A stretch of 64,000 bases of DNA from Engraulis encrasicolus (GCF_034702125.1 NC_085857.1:51799738-51863737), one strand, 5' to 3'; positions 23,982 through 35,388 are shown, counted from the stretch's first letter. Program-made: numbers and translations. Notes: generated from the letters alone by a model not told the origin.

Positions 23982-26869
23982 TAGGGATGGCACAAACCGC
24001 ACCGATCCATCGCAAACCGCAATTCATGTACTGCCCAGAAAAATATGTAAAACAGACATTCTAGGAGTATCTTATCCAGTCTCTCTGATTAAAACATTAG
24101 CGTATACAGGGTATCTGCACATTTTTGCTCACCCAATTTAATGCTTTTTAATACCATTTTTAATACCTCCAACAAGAAAATTAATACCACTACACGGGGT
24201 GTGTGCATGTGCACGTTACATGGTATAGTTGTTATTACATTGCTATAATGCAATGCAATACACATATACAATAAAAGTATTATGACTATTATGCTAGTAG
24301 TGAAGCCTAATGTGAACACATGTAAGCAGCAGCAAGGAAGAACTGATCTGGAAGCCTTATGGAGACCAAGCTTGTCGAATTGCATACAAGCAGGAGGAAT
24401 AGCATCTTTAGCATGCTGCTATCCTGCTAAGTGGCTGTCGGCCAGACTCACCCGTGGTCGCACTCGAGCTAGAGATATCCGTCAGCACACCTGCTATCCA
24501 TAGACACTGCTTGTGGTAGCCTAGGAGTGTATTTCCAACCATGTCCACGGTCTCCAGATTTTTTAAGGTAAACAACAAGAGGGGTGGAAAACGCCCGGAG
24601 CACAACATTGATCTAGTTCAAAAGCCGATGCCTCCTACACGATCAGCGTTGTTTTGCCTTCTCCTTGTCAGCAACAGTTCCAGTAATTTTGACTTAAAGA
24701 CACTTGTGCAGAGAGATGCCTTCAGTGAAGCTTGTACTTGTTGCAACCTGTACCATTTGGACCGCCACGAACACAATATTTTCCACTGTGCTTTGATTTA
24801 CTAGCCATAGACGCCGCCATTGATTACTATAACTTTGTGGGTTCGGAGTTGGACTGTGTCAACCTTATGACGTCACGCATAAGACAATAAATTCGCACTA
24901 CTGGACAAAATATTGCTCATTTTGAGCACGTTTTAACATGACTTCCCGGATAAATTATTACACACATAATATCTTGTTTTAATCACAAAGCTTGGAACTT
25001 TTGTAATATGCAGCACAAACTGTAAAATTCCAACAATTAATATTCGTTTCATTTCTTCTTTAAGTTAATGGGGGGGCCTAATGTTTCTCCCTCAGCCTCG
25101 CACATGCTTTAATAAGCCTACGAAATAAAACTGAGCAGGCATTCACGCTGCTCTCTGTTATTTCATTCTCACTGCCAGCTCCCTTGTCACTTTCTGTGGC
25201 AGACATTTGCCATGACTTGTTAAAGAGGTTTCTGAATGATGTGGGAGTTTTCATGACTGTGCCCCTCCCTTAGAATAATGTATTATTATTCCAAATCAAA
25301 GTAGCCTGCATCTGTGTTAAAATTACAGTTGATCTGGCTGCTGCCCAGGAGGGCCCAAGCTCCAGTAGTCTTTATTGTTGTGCCTAATTTAACCAAAGAC
25401 ATGCAAACACAACAAAAAGAGCGAGGTGACACACACTAGTTTGAAACACCATTAGGCCTAACCCATTTCTTTTAAATTCCTTCAAAACTGAAACCATTTC
25501 AAAATGGTGCATGTTTGAAAGTTTGATGACATTTAATCAAATACCTTCAATTGTAAAAAATAAAATAAAATGGGCAACAATTGACCATTCATAATGGATA
25601 AATAGTTGAGTGCACATTAGCCTACTATGAGTAGAGGCTATAACACCTGTGGTTTAAAAAGGGTTAAAAAGGAACGGCTCTGGGCTACTCCTCCTTTCCC
25701 CCCAAGCTTCATAATAGAGACGGTGGCATCTAGCAAGAGGCGTTCTACTTTCAGTTTAGCAACAAGTCCTTCTTCGGAGCGGCGAGAGCAAGAAGCAGCA
25801 GCTTCATGTGAATACCACAAGCATTTCACCGCTGACACCCAACTAAAATATAAGCTACCGATGCACACGCCACGCGGTTACCGATTTGGACATCCTCGCA
25901 TATCTCATTGCGTCATTTAGACTCGTAAACACCGGTTTGTTACATTTTACACACATTTCCACCGCTTGCAACTTCACTACTCGGGCACACTCCCGATTGC
26001 GTTACCCCTTGACAGCATCAAACCGTAAACACAATGATACGAAGCTCGGAGACTTTGAAGTAGAATATTGCACGATTTAACTGCTAATCTACATTGCAAT
26101 CATGGCATTCATGCAATTACATGAGTTAGCAAACGCTACACTCAAGCTCACGCTTTCGACGAGTAAAGTTTCGACGGTACCACAGAAATACAAATATCCA
26201 CGCGGCATTTTGGTTGATGAAATTTAAAGTCTCAACTCTTAAACTGCGGTCAAGTCAGCCACCACACGCACTGTGGTCGATGGAATTTACTTGGTCAGCC
26301 ATCGTCATCAACCAGTAGGGGGATCCAGACGAGGGGGTCTGCTACCTGGCCGCCTGTCATTGTCGCGTGCCTTGTTTCCTACCCCAGGCATGTTCCGACT
26401 CGGAGCGCTTGTTGCCGTCTGTCTTAGTGATGGAAAACTGTTTTTACGTAAATTAACTGTCCAAATCTCTATATAGTAGGCTACTACAATGTGTCCAGGT
26501 GAAATTTAATGCCGATCCTTTGAAAATTAATGCCACACCTCGAAATTTAATGATTTTTAAAGCCTTAAATTGCAAGTTCTGTATTTAATGCTTTTTAATG
26601 CTTTTTAATGTCCCGCGGGGACCCTGGTATAAGACCAATCAGAGGATGACACAATTAAAATCACACCATTTTCACATTATGAGCCTATACAATAAGCCTA
26701 TTATAAGCCTACACATCACTTTATAACTGCAGTTATATAAATATTGTTTAATATTCCCAGTGCATCATTTATCATGAACTAAAAAAATGAACCGTAGAGA
26801 ACCCAAAACCGTGACCTTGACACCGTGATATGAACCGAACAGTGAATTTTGTGAACCGTACCACCCCTA
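23982..26869. mobile_element. hAT-like element with perfect 8-bp duplication CCTTTTAC
   Basis: Left end tagggatggcac, right end gtaccacccccta-like (gtaccacccct-a). Flanks are CCTTTTAC at 23974-23981 and 26870-26877. Nearly all of its interior is the younger element 24107-26626. Confidence 0.8.
24107..26626. mobile_element. hAT5-like element with 5-bp duplication GTATA
   Basis: Starts cagggtatctgcacatttt and ends cgcggggaccctg; GTATA flanks at 24102-24106 and 26627-26631. Subterminal 'taatgctttttaatg' words occur at both ends. The interior block near 25720-25770 matches the element at 11243-12690. No transposase recognised. Confidence 0.7.
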
Positions 26870-27220
26870 CCTTTTACTGGTCATTATTTTGGACTTTTTC
26901 ATTTACTACATTTTACTACTTTTTACTACCCCGCGGGCACCCTGAGCAAGGCACTGCATCATTACAGATGCTTTCTCACTCTCCCTCTCTTTCCCTTGCT
27001 CACTCTCTCACACACACACACGCACGCACGCGCACACACACACTCGGTTAGTTTATTTCGGAGGACCGATAATTATTGAGAAAACAATTCAGCGCCCCAA
27101 ACAATGTTAAAGAAGCAATAGTGCGTCTTCTACATAAATACCAACAAGTGGCATCTCTTTCTATGCAAACTGCCTATAACTGAAGATAGTGAACAATACT
27201 ATGCTTGCTGCTTTGCTTTC

Positions 27221-27327
<107 letters not shown>

Positions 27328-27347
27328 TTTGAACACTGGTCTTACCT

Positions 27348-29498
27348 TTATTTGTAAATGAAGTCCATGCGCCGCCCCTTCTGGACGAAAACCTCTGTGA
27401 CTTTGTTGTAGAAATCCTCCTTGTCTTGTCTCAGTTTTAGAAGCCTCTCCTTCTCAATAGCGATGGTTGCCAGGGATGAAAGGTGTCCTTGACAGGTGCG
27501 ATTACGCCCGTATGTTTTGAGTCTTTTCAGAGCAGAGGAAGACCTGTCCACCAGCACTGTTACAGCTGGTATCGTGAGGGCCAGTTGAAGTAACTTGGTC
27601 GCTTCAGGGACCGTCTCCGTCAGTTTGTTCTTGGCCAAAAAACTGAGAAGCTGGACAGGGGATTTGCATTCCTTCCTCACTGCTTGTGAGCAATACAGTC
27701 CAATCAGATCAGCCTTTAGCCTGACGAAGTCAAAGAACTTGGCATAATTTGACAAGCTTTGCAGTTTCGTCTCATCACAATGTCTGGCCATTTCCTTCAA
27801 TTTTGAACAATCGATCAATGCAAGGAAAGCTAGATCCCCAAAGTGATCAAATCGGGCTTTCAGCTGAGATGTGACATTGTCTAGAATGTTCAAGAACAAT
27901 CGTTTCCGCTCATCTCTGGCTGGCTTCTGACTTTGCATGCTATCGGTCAGACCAAGTGAGGAGCATTTCTGCTCAACCTGCTCGTAGAAACTGTAAAACT
28001 CCAGTCTCTTTAGTTCCACAGCTTCAATTGTGTCATTAATCCGTTTACAACACAATTCAAAATCCATGGCCTTCTTTCGCAGCACTCTAAAGAGAGCATC
28101 CGTTGCATTGAAGATGAAATCATACAACATCATGAGGAAGCACGTTGATGGTTTTGACAGCCACTGCTCATATCCAGAGGCCATGATTGCAGCGTCATTA
28201 TCCCAACCGTCTGGATCATCGCTGATGGTACGGAATACCGTGAGCAGGTCAGATTGGAACATGCTGATGGTTTGCAGATGTCTGGAATCAGAACTCCATC
28301 TTGTGGGCGCTGCTGTTGGTAAGCGCTGCTTCACAACTTCATCCAGTAAGCGAGAGGCCTTTGTGGACTTGCTGAAAAACCTCCCTATCCCCTCAACAGT
28401 TTTGAAGAAGTTTCTGCATTCAGCTATGCACTTTGCTGCATGTTGCAGTACTAAACTAAACTTGTGCGCATAACAGTGAGTAAGCATCGCTTCGGGTACT
28501 CTTTCTTTTATCTTTGCTTGCACACCATTCAGCTCTGACGACATGACAGCTGCCCCGTCGTATGTCTGTGCAACTAATTTGTCGACGCAGTTGTATTTCT
28601 CCAACACTCCCAAGACGTACTGGGCTATTGCAGGGGCTCTTCGGTCTTCACTGACATCATCAAACCCTAAAAAAGCCTCCTTCACTTCACAGCCCGCCTC
28701 ACTTGTTGCAACATAACGTAGAATCGTGGAGATCTGAGTTCTGTTTGTCACATCTGTCGTTTCGTCAACTTCTAGAGCAACGAATGGTGCATCATCAATT
28801 TCCTTTTTGATATCAGCTCTGATCACATCTCCCACTGCTTCAATTAAGTCATTCTGAATTGTACCCGACAACCCAGAAAATACAGTAGCTGTCTCTAGGT
28901 GTCTTTCGAGCCTCTCATCCAACTCGGCAAACGCATTCAACAGCTCGACATAATTCCCACGATTTGAAGAGCTGGCGCTCTCATCATTACCACGAAACGC
29001 CAACCCCTGTTTGGCTAAGAAGCAGGTCGCATGAATGAGGTGCTTTAAGATCTCTCGGTTTTCCTTCACCTTGGCGTTGTGCTTGCTAACATTTAGCCGG
29101 TGCTGTTCACTCAAGGCCACGTCTATTGGAGAAGTCCCAAACGTCTTCAAAGCAATTTGACTTTGAATGTGAGCAGAAGAGCATTCGTGTTTCTGGAGGG
29201 CTCTTGGTAGATTTCTCAAGTCATTAAATCCCTTGTTAGTCCATACATTCTCATAGGTCCCAAACAAGAGACACGGGTAACAGAAAAGGCGGTTTCTTGA
29301 AGCACATCCACACAGCCAGTCTTTTCGGTTGTACCACTCACTTTGAAACGATCGGGTTATCTTCTGCCCTGTCCTCTGCTGTAATTCCTTTAGTTCCGGC
29401 GTCGGTCGTTCATGCTTCATCACATCTTTTTTCCCTTGTGAATCCAACTTTGAGAACCCTCTCAGTTGCGATATGACATCCACGTCCACAGTAGCAGT
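27348..29498 (-). CDS. hAT transposase-like protein, main exon (716 codons)
   Basis: Uninterrupted frame. Numbering from the Val-Asp-Val about 10 bases into the exon: a TTF-type zinc finger with Trp/Cys pattern (WLCGCASRNRLFCYPC, residues 58-73, then HECSSAH near 101); a DUF4371-like region; RNase-H-fold acidic residues in LEVDETTDVTN (Asp near 242) and QTYDGAAVM (Asp near 311); and a C-terminal hAT dimerisation segment (SSSALKRLKTYGRN and SSLATIAIEKERL). Such proteins are annotated in fish as zinc-finger MYM-type-1-like or TTF-domain proteins, and derive from hAT transposases. Acceptor CTTGTTCCCTTAG sets the start at 29498 in phase 0. AATAAA overlaps the stop codon, and a consensus donor (AAAG|GTAAGA) follows it by a few bases. 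Function may be transposition or a domesticated nuclear role; both are inference. Confidence 0.85.
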   Translation of the reverse strand, partial: TATVDVDVISQLRGFSKLDSQGKKDVMKHERPTPELKELQQRTGQKITRSFQSEWYNRKDWLCGCASRNRLFCYPCLLFGTYENVWTNKGFNDLRNLPRALQKHECSSAHIQSQIALKTFGTSPIDVALSEQHRLNVSKHNAKVKENREILKHLIHATCFLAKQGLAFRGNDESASSSNRGNYVELLNAFAELDERLERHLETATVFSGLSGTIQNDLIEAVGDVIRADIKKEIDDAPFVALEVDETTDVTNRTQISTILRYVATSEAGCEVKEAFLGFDDVSEDRRAPAIAQYVLGVLEKYNCVDKLVAQTYDGAAVMSSELNGVQAKIKERVPEAMLTHCYAHKFSLVLQHAAKCIAECRNFFKTVEGIGRFFSKSTKASRLLDEVVKQRLPTAAPTRWSSDSRHLQTISMFQSDLLTVFRTISDDPDGWDNDAAIMASGYEQWLSKPSTCFLMMLYDFIFNATDALFRVLRKKAMDFELCCKRINDTIEAVELKRLEFYSFYEQVEQKCSSLGLTDSMQSQKPARDERKRLFLNILDNVTSQLKARFDHFGDLAFLALIDCSKLKEMARHCDETKLQSLSNYAKFFDFVRLKADLIGLYCSQAVRKECKSPVQLLSFLAKNKLTETVPEATKLLQLALTIPAVTVLVDRSSSALKRLKTYGRNRTCQGHLSSLATIAIEKERLLKLRQDKEDFYNKVTEVFVQKGRRMDFIYK

Positions 29499-31642
29499 CT
29501 AAGGGAACAAGCCAACAATGACACTGTCTAAATTACAAGCGGATTCCAAAAAAGTTGGGACACTTTGTATTTTGTGAGTAAAATCAAAATGCTGGCATTT
29601 TCAAAACATCCAATATGTTAATAAGGTAGAGCATTATGTACAGACAACGTATCGGTTGTTAATGTCAAGCAGAATTATTGTTTTGAGGTAATTATGTGAT
29701 CATTTAAAATTTGACCCATGCAACAAAATTCAAAAAAGTTGGGACAGGGCCAAAACATGTTGTAATAGTTGGATAATTCTGAAAATAACACAAGGAAGCA
29801 TATTTTAACAGGAACTATATTGACTGTCAATATGAATGCACAAATAAAACACCATCACAGAGAGGCTGTGGCACTCAGTAGCGAAGATTTTGAGGTACTA
29901 ACTAATTATCTATTACACAAAAAGATCAAAATTGCAGGCATATAAGGCTTATTTCCGTAATATAGAGTTCTGTGTAATCATTGCAGGAGTTATGAGATCA
30001 TGACATACTCGTCGTCAATAAGCAAACAATGACACTCCAACAATGACAGCTCTCGAAAAAACGGCCATAAACACAACACTTGATTAATGTACATGATGCA
30101 GACATCAAACAGTGTTGCATGAAGAAAAGCTAATACGAGATGAACCTAGGAGACATGTGAAACTGTCCTCTGATTACAGAATGGAAAATCCTTTCATCCT
30201 TTTTTAAAATCATGGAGTAATGCATCCTCCAGGTCATATAGAAAATGAATACTTAACCTTGATTTAGTGGGCAGTCTGAAAGACAGCATATGATGGTAAG
30301 GGGGGTGCAGAGGTGCCTTGGTTATGGTCTTCTTACTCAGGTAGAGCATTAAAATGAATGTTGAATGATATACACAACAACAGCATACATAGCTACCAAG
30401 GCATTATATTTTTGAGCACCGCCTTTAGATAATGCCCCATAATGATGGCAAATTTCAATCTCTACTATGTTCCAACAGTGTGGTTCCATCATAAGAGTAA
30501 ACAGGTCACAAAATTGTTTTCTGGCATTAAGGATATGCCACATATTAAGCATAACAAAAAGGTAAACAAGTTGAAGAACACACATATCAGTTGAGCTGCT
30601 GAAATCATGTATTGGATATCAAAATATCTAGTTTTTGAATGCAATTATGCCATCAGTCAAAGTATTTAACTGTTCAGTCTCATCCCTTGTGTTGTGTTTA
30701 GTCTTATCCAATATAAAAAGCATTTTATTGGCCCTGTCCCAATTTTTGGGGGATTTGTTGCAAGGGTGAAATTTTAAATGATCACATAATTACCTCAAAA
30801 CAATAATTCTGCTTGACTTTAACAACTGATATGTTGTCTGTACATAATGCTCTACCTTATTAACACATTGAATGTTTTGAAAATGCCAGCATTTTGATTT
30901 TATTCACAAAGTACAAAGTGTCCCAACTTTTTTGGAATCCGCTTTGTAAACAACATGACGACGTAGGAGAAGCAACCGTCAAACTAGAAGCTCATGTAGG
31001 CTATGCCCACTAATGTGTCAGAGCTACTGCCTGCCTCACCTCCTGTCTTTTCAGTGTGGCGTTATGCCAAAGTGTTAAGACTAAATAAGTGATACACACG
31101 AATGGAAAATAGTACAAATTATAAGAAAAAGGGTGGCATAAGATACACATGTCCTTAAAATGTATAAAAACATTTAATACAGCATTACATAATAGCATAC
31201 ACAGAACAAGCAAAAGACACGCGCTCAAGCCTGTTACCAAGGGATTGTGCAATGCTCTGCGAGTTCTTCCTGTGAGGAGTATACTCTCTTATGTGATACA
31301 TTGTGATGCAAACCAACACGTGTGCAATGTATGTGTGTTGAAGCTGTAAAGCACTACCCTAAAAGAGGGACCATCATACATACCTGCTGCGGTACAACTT
31401 TGATGTTTGCAGGTGAGGAGTTCTGGATGAGGAGGAGAACTGGGAGGCCTGCAGATGAGGAGGTCTGCAGTATGGAGGAGGCAACGCCACCTACAGGACA
31501 AAACAAGAACAGCAAGACAAATGGTGGAATTATTTCATGGAGAAAGAGAGTAGATCTTTTAACTACTAATGTTACAGGTGTGTTACATAGTTAAATGTGG
31601 GATTCTAGGACAGAGAGAAAGACTGAGGAGTAGTAGCAGTAG

Positions 31643-31720
<78 letters not shown>

Positions 31721-33879
31721 ATGTGTATACCATCGGCTTTGGCGTGTAACAAATTGAGTCTCACCAACTTTGATCCAACATTATATTATATAACCTATGT
31801 ATAACCTATTACATTATAGCCTATAATATTACATCACAACATGTATGATGGTTAAGAAAATTACGGCTAGTGTGAAGGCCGAATCCACTAGCTAAAATGG
31901 CTGCTAAGCAAAAAAAGATAAGTGTCAAGCACCAGTGTATATGTTCCAAGGCACATCATACCAATGCGAAGCAACTGATAACCATCCGCAGCAACATCAG
32001 CAGACGCAGCAACCTGAACTTCTTCATTTTCAACTTTAGCACAGTTATCATCCACTTCAATGTCTTCAACTTCCACTTCAACTTCAGCAGCAGCAGCAGC
32101 AGCAGCGGCATCCACTTCAATGTCTTCTATTTCCACTTTGGCAGAAAAAGCATCAGCAGACACAGCAGTTTCTTCCACTTCAAATTCTTCTTTAATCCCA
32201 ATGACTGGGCCCTGCGGAACACCATCCGCCCTTGTCTGTAAAACACACAGAAATATGTTGCACAGATAGATCGCATTTCTACTTTTTCCCCATAAACGGG
32301 TTTAGACATACTGTTTATCTTTGCAGCATACAAAAAAGATCAATTCACAAGACTACCTAGAATCTCCCCAAGTGACTCTTCAATTTCTCAGACAGCTACC
32401 CTTGTACCAAGTTTCAGCATCCCACCTATAACGATTTTGGAGATGAGGCCTTCCAAAGTCCGAGTGTCACGCCTTCATAATTTACATTCAAGACAGACAC
32501 ACCTTCAAATGGCCATGTCCTCTCACTATGCCCGTCTATCAGCTACTGTAGAAATACAAATAGCACAGCTTAACTATATTTGGACATATTTAGCCTTTCA
32601 AAACTTGATTTGTAAGAAGACTTGTTCACACCAATAACTATAATAATAATAGACACTAGATCTGGAGGAAGAGTTCAGAGTGTGACATCTAATCAGTTGA
32701 CGTATAACATAATATAATAGGGTATTGTTACAGGAGATAACCCCACCCTGACACTTAACGTTTTTGCATTAGCATTACAATTTTGGGTGAGGTGTGGGGT
32801 CTTCTCTAACACCGCTCTATTAATACTTTATTAGAACTCATTTCAACATTAAGCCACATTATCTCTGATATGACTCATGAAACAAATACCAACATTTCGG
32901 GTGTTGTTCATGACATTGCATAACATTGTAGCCTTAGACAAGATACTGGCAATTTTAAAATATTAGAGTGTTTGCAATATTCATATTTTAATATCTCATA
33001 ATACATACTCGAATGACTGTTGTTTCATGTTGCTTGTGTATTTTGTAGAGCCAGAAAAGAGCTTTCAAACTAAATCAAAACCATCTGTTTGAGACGTCTG
33101 TAAATTGACTGACATAATCAAGGATGAATTTAGTGTCCTACAGTCTCTTAATGAATACGTCGTCAGTTAATTTCTCTCAGATTTGTGCAAATTCAGTTCT
33201 CTGCTGATCTATCTTGCCACTAAAAAGGCACACTAGTTGGTATTACAAATAAATCTGTGTCAGGCCACAAAGTCTCTGATTTCACATGAAATGACAACTT
33301 TGGTTACAGGGGTGGCATCCCCCTAAAAATCGAGCCCTGCCCACCCCTGGTTTACATGTCGGCCTACAAAGACAGGATTGTGTTGAAATTAGATCTTATG
33401 GCCTTACATTGTTTCAAATGCCACATATCAATAAGCCATATCAGAAAATCTGTGGCTATCTGTCTCCCAGCTGATGACATTTCTATTCAGGCAACTAGAT
33501 TTTGTCATACATCTTCTTCCACACAGAAAACGTCCAATAAAAGGAGACTGTTTTAGCTAAAGTTTAGGCTTCTTAAGTTGTACACGTAACAGGTAGGCCT
33601 AGGCCTGGCTTCCGATACATTCACTTCCCAAGTAAAGAACACGTGTGTCTGTGTCGAACAAGCGGCTCCAACTCTGCTGTAACTGCATGCTAGTCCAGGC
33701 AATTTCATGTTAGCTTCTCTAGTTCTCTACTTATTTCACTCAACTAGAGAACGTCTATTAAAATGACTGCACTGGCTTTGACTGTAACCTACTGAAGACT
33801 TATCTAATATTATAATTTAGTATAATTTTAGCAGATCACTGATTAATATTTAGCGTCGTCTTACCTCTAACCCATTCAT
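27348..33879 (-). CDS. hAT-derived gene model: four exons, about 848 aa
   Basis: Proposed coding exons (minus strand): 33865-33879 (MNGLE, the first ATG of that exon, donor GAG|GTAAGA); 31962-32235 (acceptor TTTTACAG, acidic, donor TTG|GTATGA); 31384-31490 (acceptor TGTCCTGTAG, donor CAG|GTATGT); 27348-29498. Phases are 0, 1, 0, and all junctions keep one frame with no stop. Exon 2 encodes an IKEEFEVEE start like the N-termini of many fish zinc-finger or transposase-derived proteins, then VEIEDIEV repeats and an Ala run. Exon 3 encodes a Ser/Leu-rich linker. An intron holds a 1.4 kb MITE and (GT)n. Exons 1-3 are inferred only from signals and frame. Confidence 0.6.
29536..30946. mobile_element. 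Tc1/mariner-type MITE with about 220-bp inverted ends
   Basis: Left end caagcggattccaaaaaagt, right end ttttttggaatccgctttg; the inverted similarity runs about 220 bases on each side (aaaatgccagcattttgat..., gtacataatgctctacctta). TA dinucleotides flank both ends (29534-29535, 30947-30948). No coding capacity in the 950-base centre. Lies in the last intron of the hAT-derived gene. A decayed copy of one arm is at 46438-46590. Confidence 0.8.
31384..31490 (-). CDS. Candidate exon 3 of the hAT-derived gene
   Basis: The 107-base segment enters in phase 1 and leaves in phase 0, with a strong polypyrimidine acceptor (TTGTTTTGTCCTGTAG) and donor CAG|GTATGT. It encodes GVASSILQTSSSAGLPVLLL-type sequence ending VVPQQ. 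No domain is recognised; support is the matching phase with its neighbours. Confidence 0.5.
31645..31719. repeat. (GT)n microsatellite
   Basis: About 37 units, in the intron between candidate exons 2 and 3 of the hAT-derived gene. Confidence 0.95.
31962..32235 (-). CDS. Candidate exon 2 of the hAT-derived gene, acidic repeat
   Basis: Acceptor CTGTGTGTTTTACAG and donor ATTG|GTATGA bound an open 274-base segment. It encodes TRADGVPQGPVIGIKEEF, then an acidic repeat (EIEDIEVD ... EVEVEDIEVDD) split by an alanine run from a GCT repeat. Low complexity and net negative charge suggest a disordered activation-like or protein-contact region (inference). Confidence 0.55.
33307..33349. repeat. Tiny inverted-repeat remnant
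   Basis: caggggtgg ... ccacccctg, only 43 bases end to end; it looks like an extreme internal deletion of a hAT-like MITE. Confidence 0.4.
33865..33879 (-). CDS. Candidate first coding exon (MNGLE) of the hAT-derived gene
   Basis: The only ATG in an otherwise open 5' exon; followed by the strong donor GAG|GTAAGA. Upstream bases of the exon (to about 34060) would be 5' UTR. Confidence 0.45.
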
Positions 33880-34089
33880 GATGGCAGGCTGGTCGCTGGA
33901 ATGGTGAACAAAATGTAACGAGAGACTTTGAAAAACCGTCTTCAAGCCGCCGGGTATATCGACTTCATTCTGCACTATTTGTTGTATCAATTTTAGTAAG
34001 CCGATGGGCAACTTTATTGCCGTATCTACTACAGAACCCACAGCTAGCTGAGAAGCCAAAACAAAGCGCGGAAAACTTATGCTTCTGGG

Positions 34090-34095
34090 TTTATA
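34090..34095 (-). promoter_or_regulatory. TATA-like box upstream of the hAT-derived gene
   Basis: TATAAA on the minus strand, about 210 bases upstream of the proposed start codon. Weak evidence alone. Confidence 0.2.
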
Positions 34096-34099
34096 TTTC

Positions 34100-34700
34100 C
34101 AAATACATACCGCGGTGGTCTACGTATCGCCCCCTGGCGTCTTGGAGTAAATGCTGAATCTGACTACATCATCCCGAGACTTGCTCACTCATTTGTGCTT
34201 GTAACCTCGCTATAAATGATGTTACTGAAAATTAATTCAATATCTTGTAAAAGCGCAATTCTAGTGTCATTTTCTCATCTGAAATCGAGTAGGCCCATAT
34301 GTTATGTGTCCTTGTCAACAACGAAATTGTGCATTATAGTTGATTGAGGCAACAACAAAAAAAGATCAAGTCAAGTCGGTTTTATGACCAATTTCTTGCA
34401 CTGGTCATACAAAGAATTGAAATTACGTTTCTTACTTTCCTATGACATAGACATAGACTTTAGATGTGGACATAGACAATTAGACATAGACAGTAGCCTA
34501 CATAGGCCTACATTAGGCCTACACCTAGAAGAGTACCTATACAATACCTTTACAGACATATAAATTGCAGACTGGGCAACTGATATAGGCCTACATAGAA
34601 CATGTATTGTTGAACTTGAGACGAGGTATTGTTGTGCATTTTCAGTTATGTCCTATTGTGACAATTCTGACATGGTGTTGTGAAATAATAATAGATATAA
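34100..34700. other. No gene seen
   Basis: Upstream region of the hAT-derived gene; contains tagacatagac-type short repeats near 34440-34500 and aggcct-rich words. Confidence 0.45.
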
Positions 34701-34715
34701 AATGCAATACAAGAA

Positions 34716-35012
34716 AATGCAGAGCAACCGAGCGTCTTCGGAGGAAAACAAAATTAGAAGTCCATAGACAATCCCTTAGGGATAAGATCTCCTCCTACAA
34801 TAATGCGGTACGATCAGAAAGAAAAGCATATTTTTCCAAAATCATAACAGACAACCAGCATAATGCTGAAGTTCTTTTTTCCACTATTGGCCACCTGCTT
34901 AATCCAACACATAGCAATAACAACCGAAATGCAGCATCACATGCCAAGTGCGCGGAATTTGCTAGATTTTTCAATAAAAAGATTGCAGACATTAGAAGGC
35001 ATCCAAGATGAA
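34716..35012 (+). pseudogene. L2-type LINE ORF2 fragment (linker before RT domain)
   Basis: The plus strand encodes TERLRRKTKLEVHRQSLRDK, then FSKIITDNQHNAEVLFSTIG and CAEFARFFNKKIADIR. In fish L2 elements this order lies between the endonuclease and reverse transcriptase. The fragment ends abruptly and has no RT motifs. Confidence 0.65.
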
Positions 35013-35143
35013 AACGCAGCAACCTCTGGCGCCCACTCAGGCGACACACCGAGGGGAGGGTTAAACCCCCCAAGGAGACCTGCAAGCTTCCAAAATTTTA
35101 GTCCAATTACAGAGGACGACCCGGTCTTTGTTCTGAGTACCAC

Positions 35144-35179
35144 GCACTGATGAAGGCTTGATAGCCGAAACGTGTTTGC
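35144..35179 (+). ncRNA. Hammerhead-ribozyme-like motif, Penelope-type repeat
   Basis: The core CTGATGA (35147-35153) and GAAAC (35167-35171) enclose a short GGC/GCC stem with one extra A. A two-base-pair helix III with loop GT leads to GTT, the expected cleavage point. Helix I pairs gca (35144-35146) with tgc (35177-35179). This is the minimal arrangement reported for Penelope-like retroelements. Activity is unproven; the extra A and U at position 17 may weaken it. Confidence 0.45.
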
Positions 35180-35325
35180 TTTTTGGACATGGTGGTAATA
35201 TAAATAAATAATGATACGCAGTTTGTGAGTGTGGATTTTTCTTCCTTAAGTTGATCCACTTTATCGCGCACCCAAAGACTTTCATTTTTCCAAGAAGTTG
35301 AGCGCGTCCTCTGCCTAAACCCTAG
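35147..35325 (+). repeat. Dispersed repeat, Penelope-like terminal fragment, copy 1
   Basis: Starts at the hammerhead-like motif and continues ...tttttggacatggtggtaat ... ccaagaagtt...gcctaaac. A second, highly similar copy is at 59842-60010. Confidence 0.55.
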
Positions 35326-35388
35326 TTATATCTCTGACATGCTCTCTTTTTATGCTCCTTCTGGAGCTCTCAGGTCCACTGATGCCAA

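Larger units (their letters stand above)
15055..26944. mobile_element. Outer CAGGG-type DNA element, heavily invaded
   Basis: The left end cagggtgcctac and right end ccgcgggcaccctg are flanked by AGCAAG at 15049-15054 and 26945-26950. Matching ttactac-rich subterminal tracts occur at both ends. Everything between about 15689 and 26869 is later insertions or element interior, so the original element was probably only 2-3 kb. Its right end resembles those of the elements at 11243 and 24107. Confidence 0.6.

Noticed and set aside
28030..28473. 147-codon plus-strand frame opposite the hAT exon
   Set aside because: Antisense shadow with no recognisable domain.
33850..34059. Open frame beginning at 34059 (ASQLAVGSVV...) as the N-terminus of the hAT-derived protein
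   Set aside because: Its first codon is TTG, not ATG; the first ATG of the exon is at 33879. I treat the upstream part as 5' UTR.
35144..35179. Calling the hammerhead-like motif an active ribozyme
   Set aside because: Only structure compatibility is seen; an extra A in stem II and U at the cleavage position make activity uncertain, so it is reported as a candidate only.
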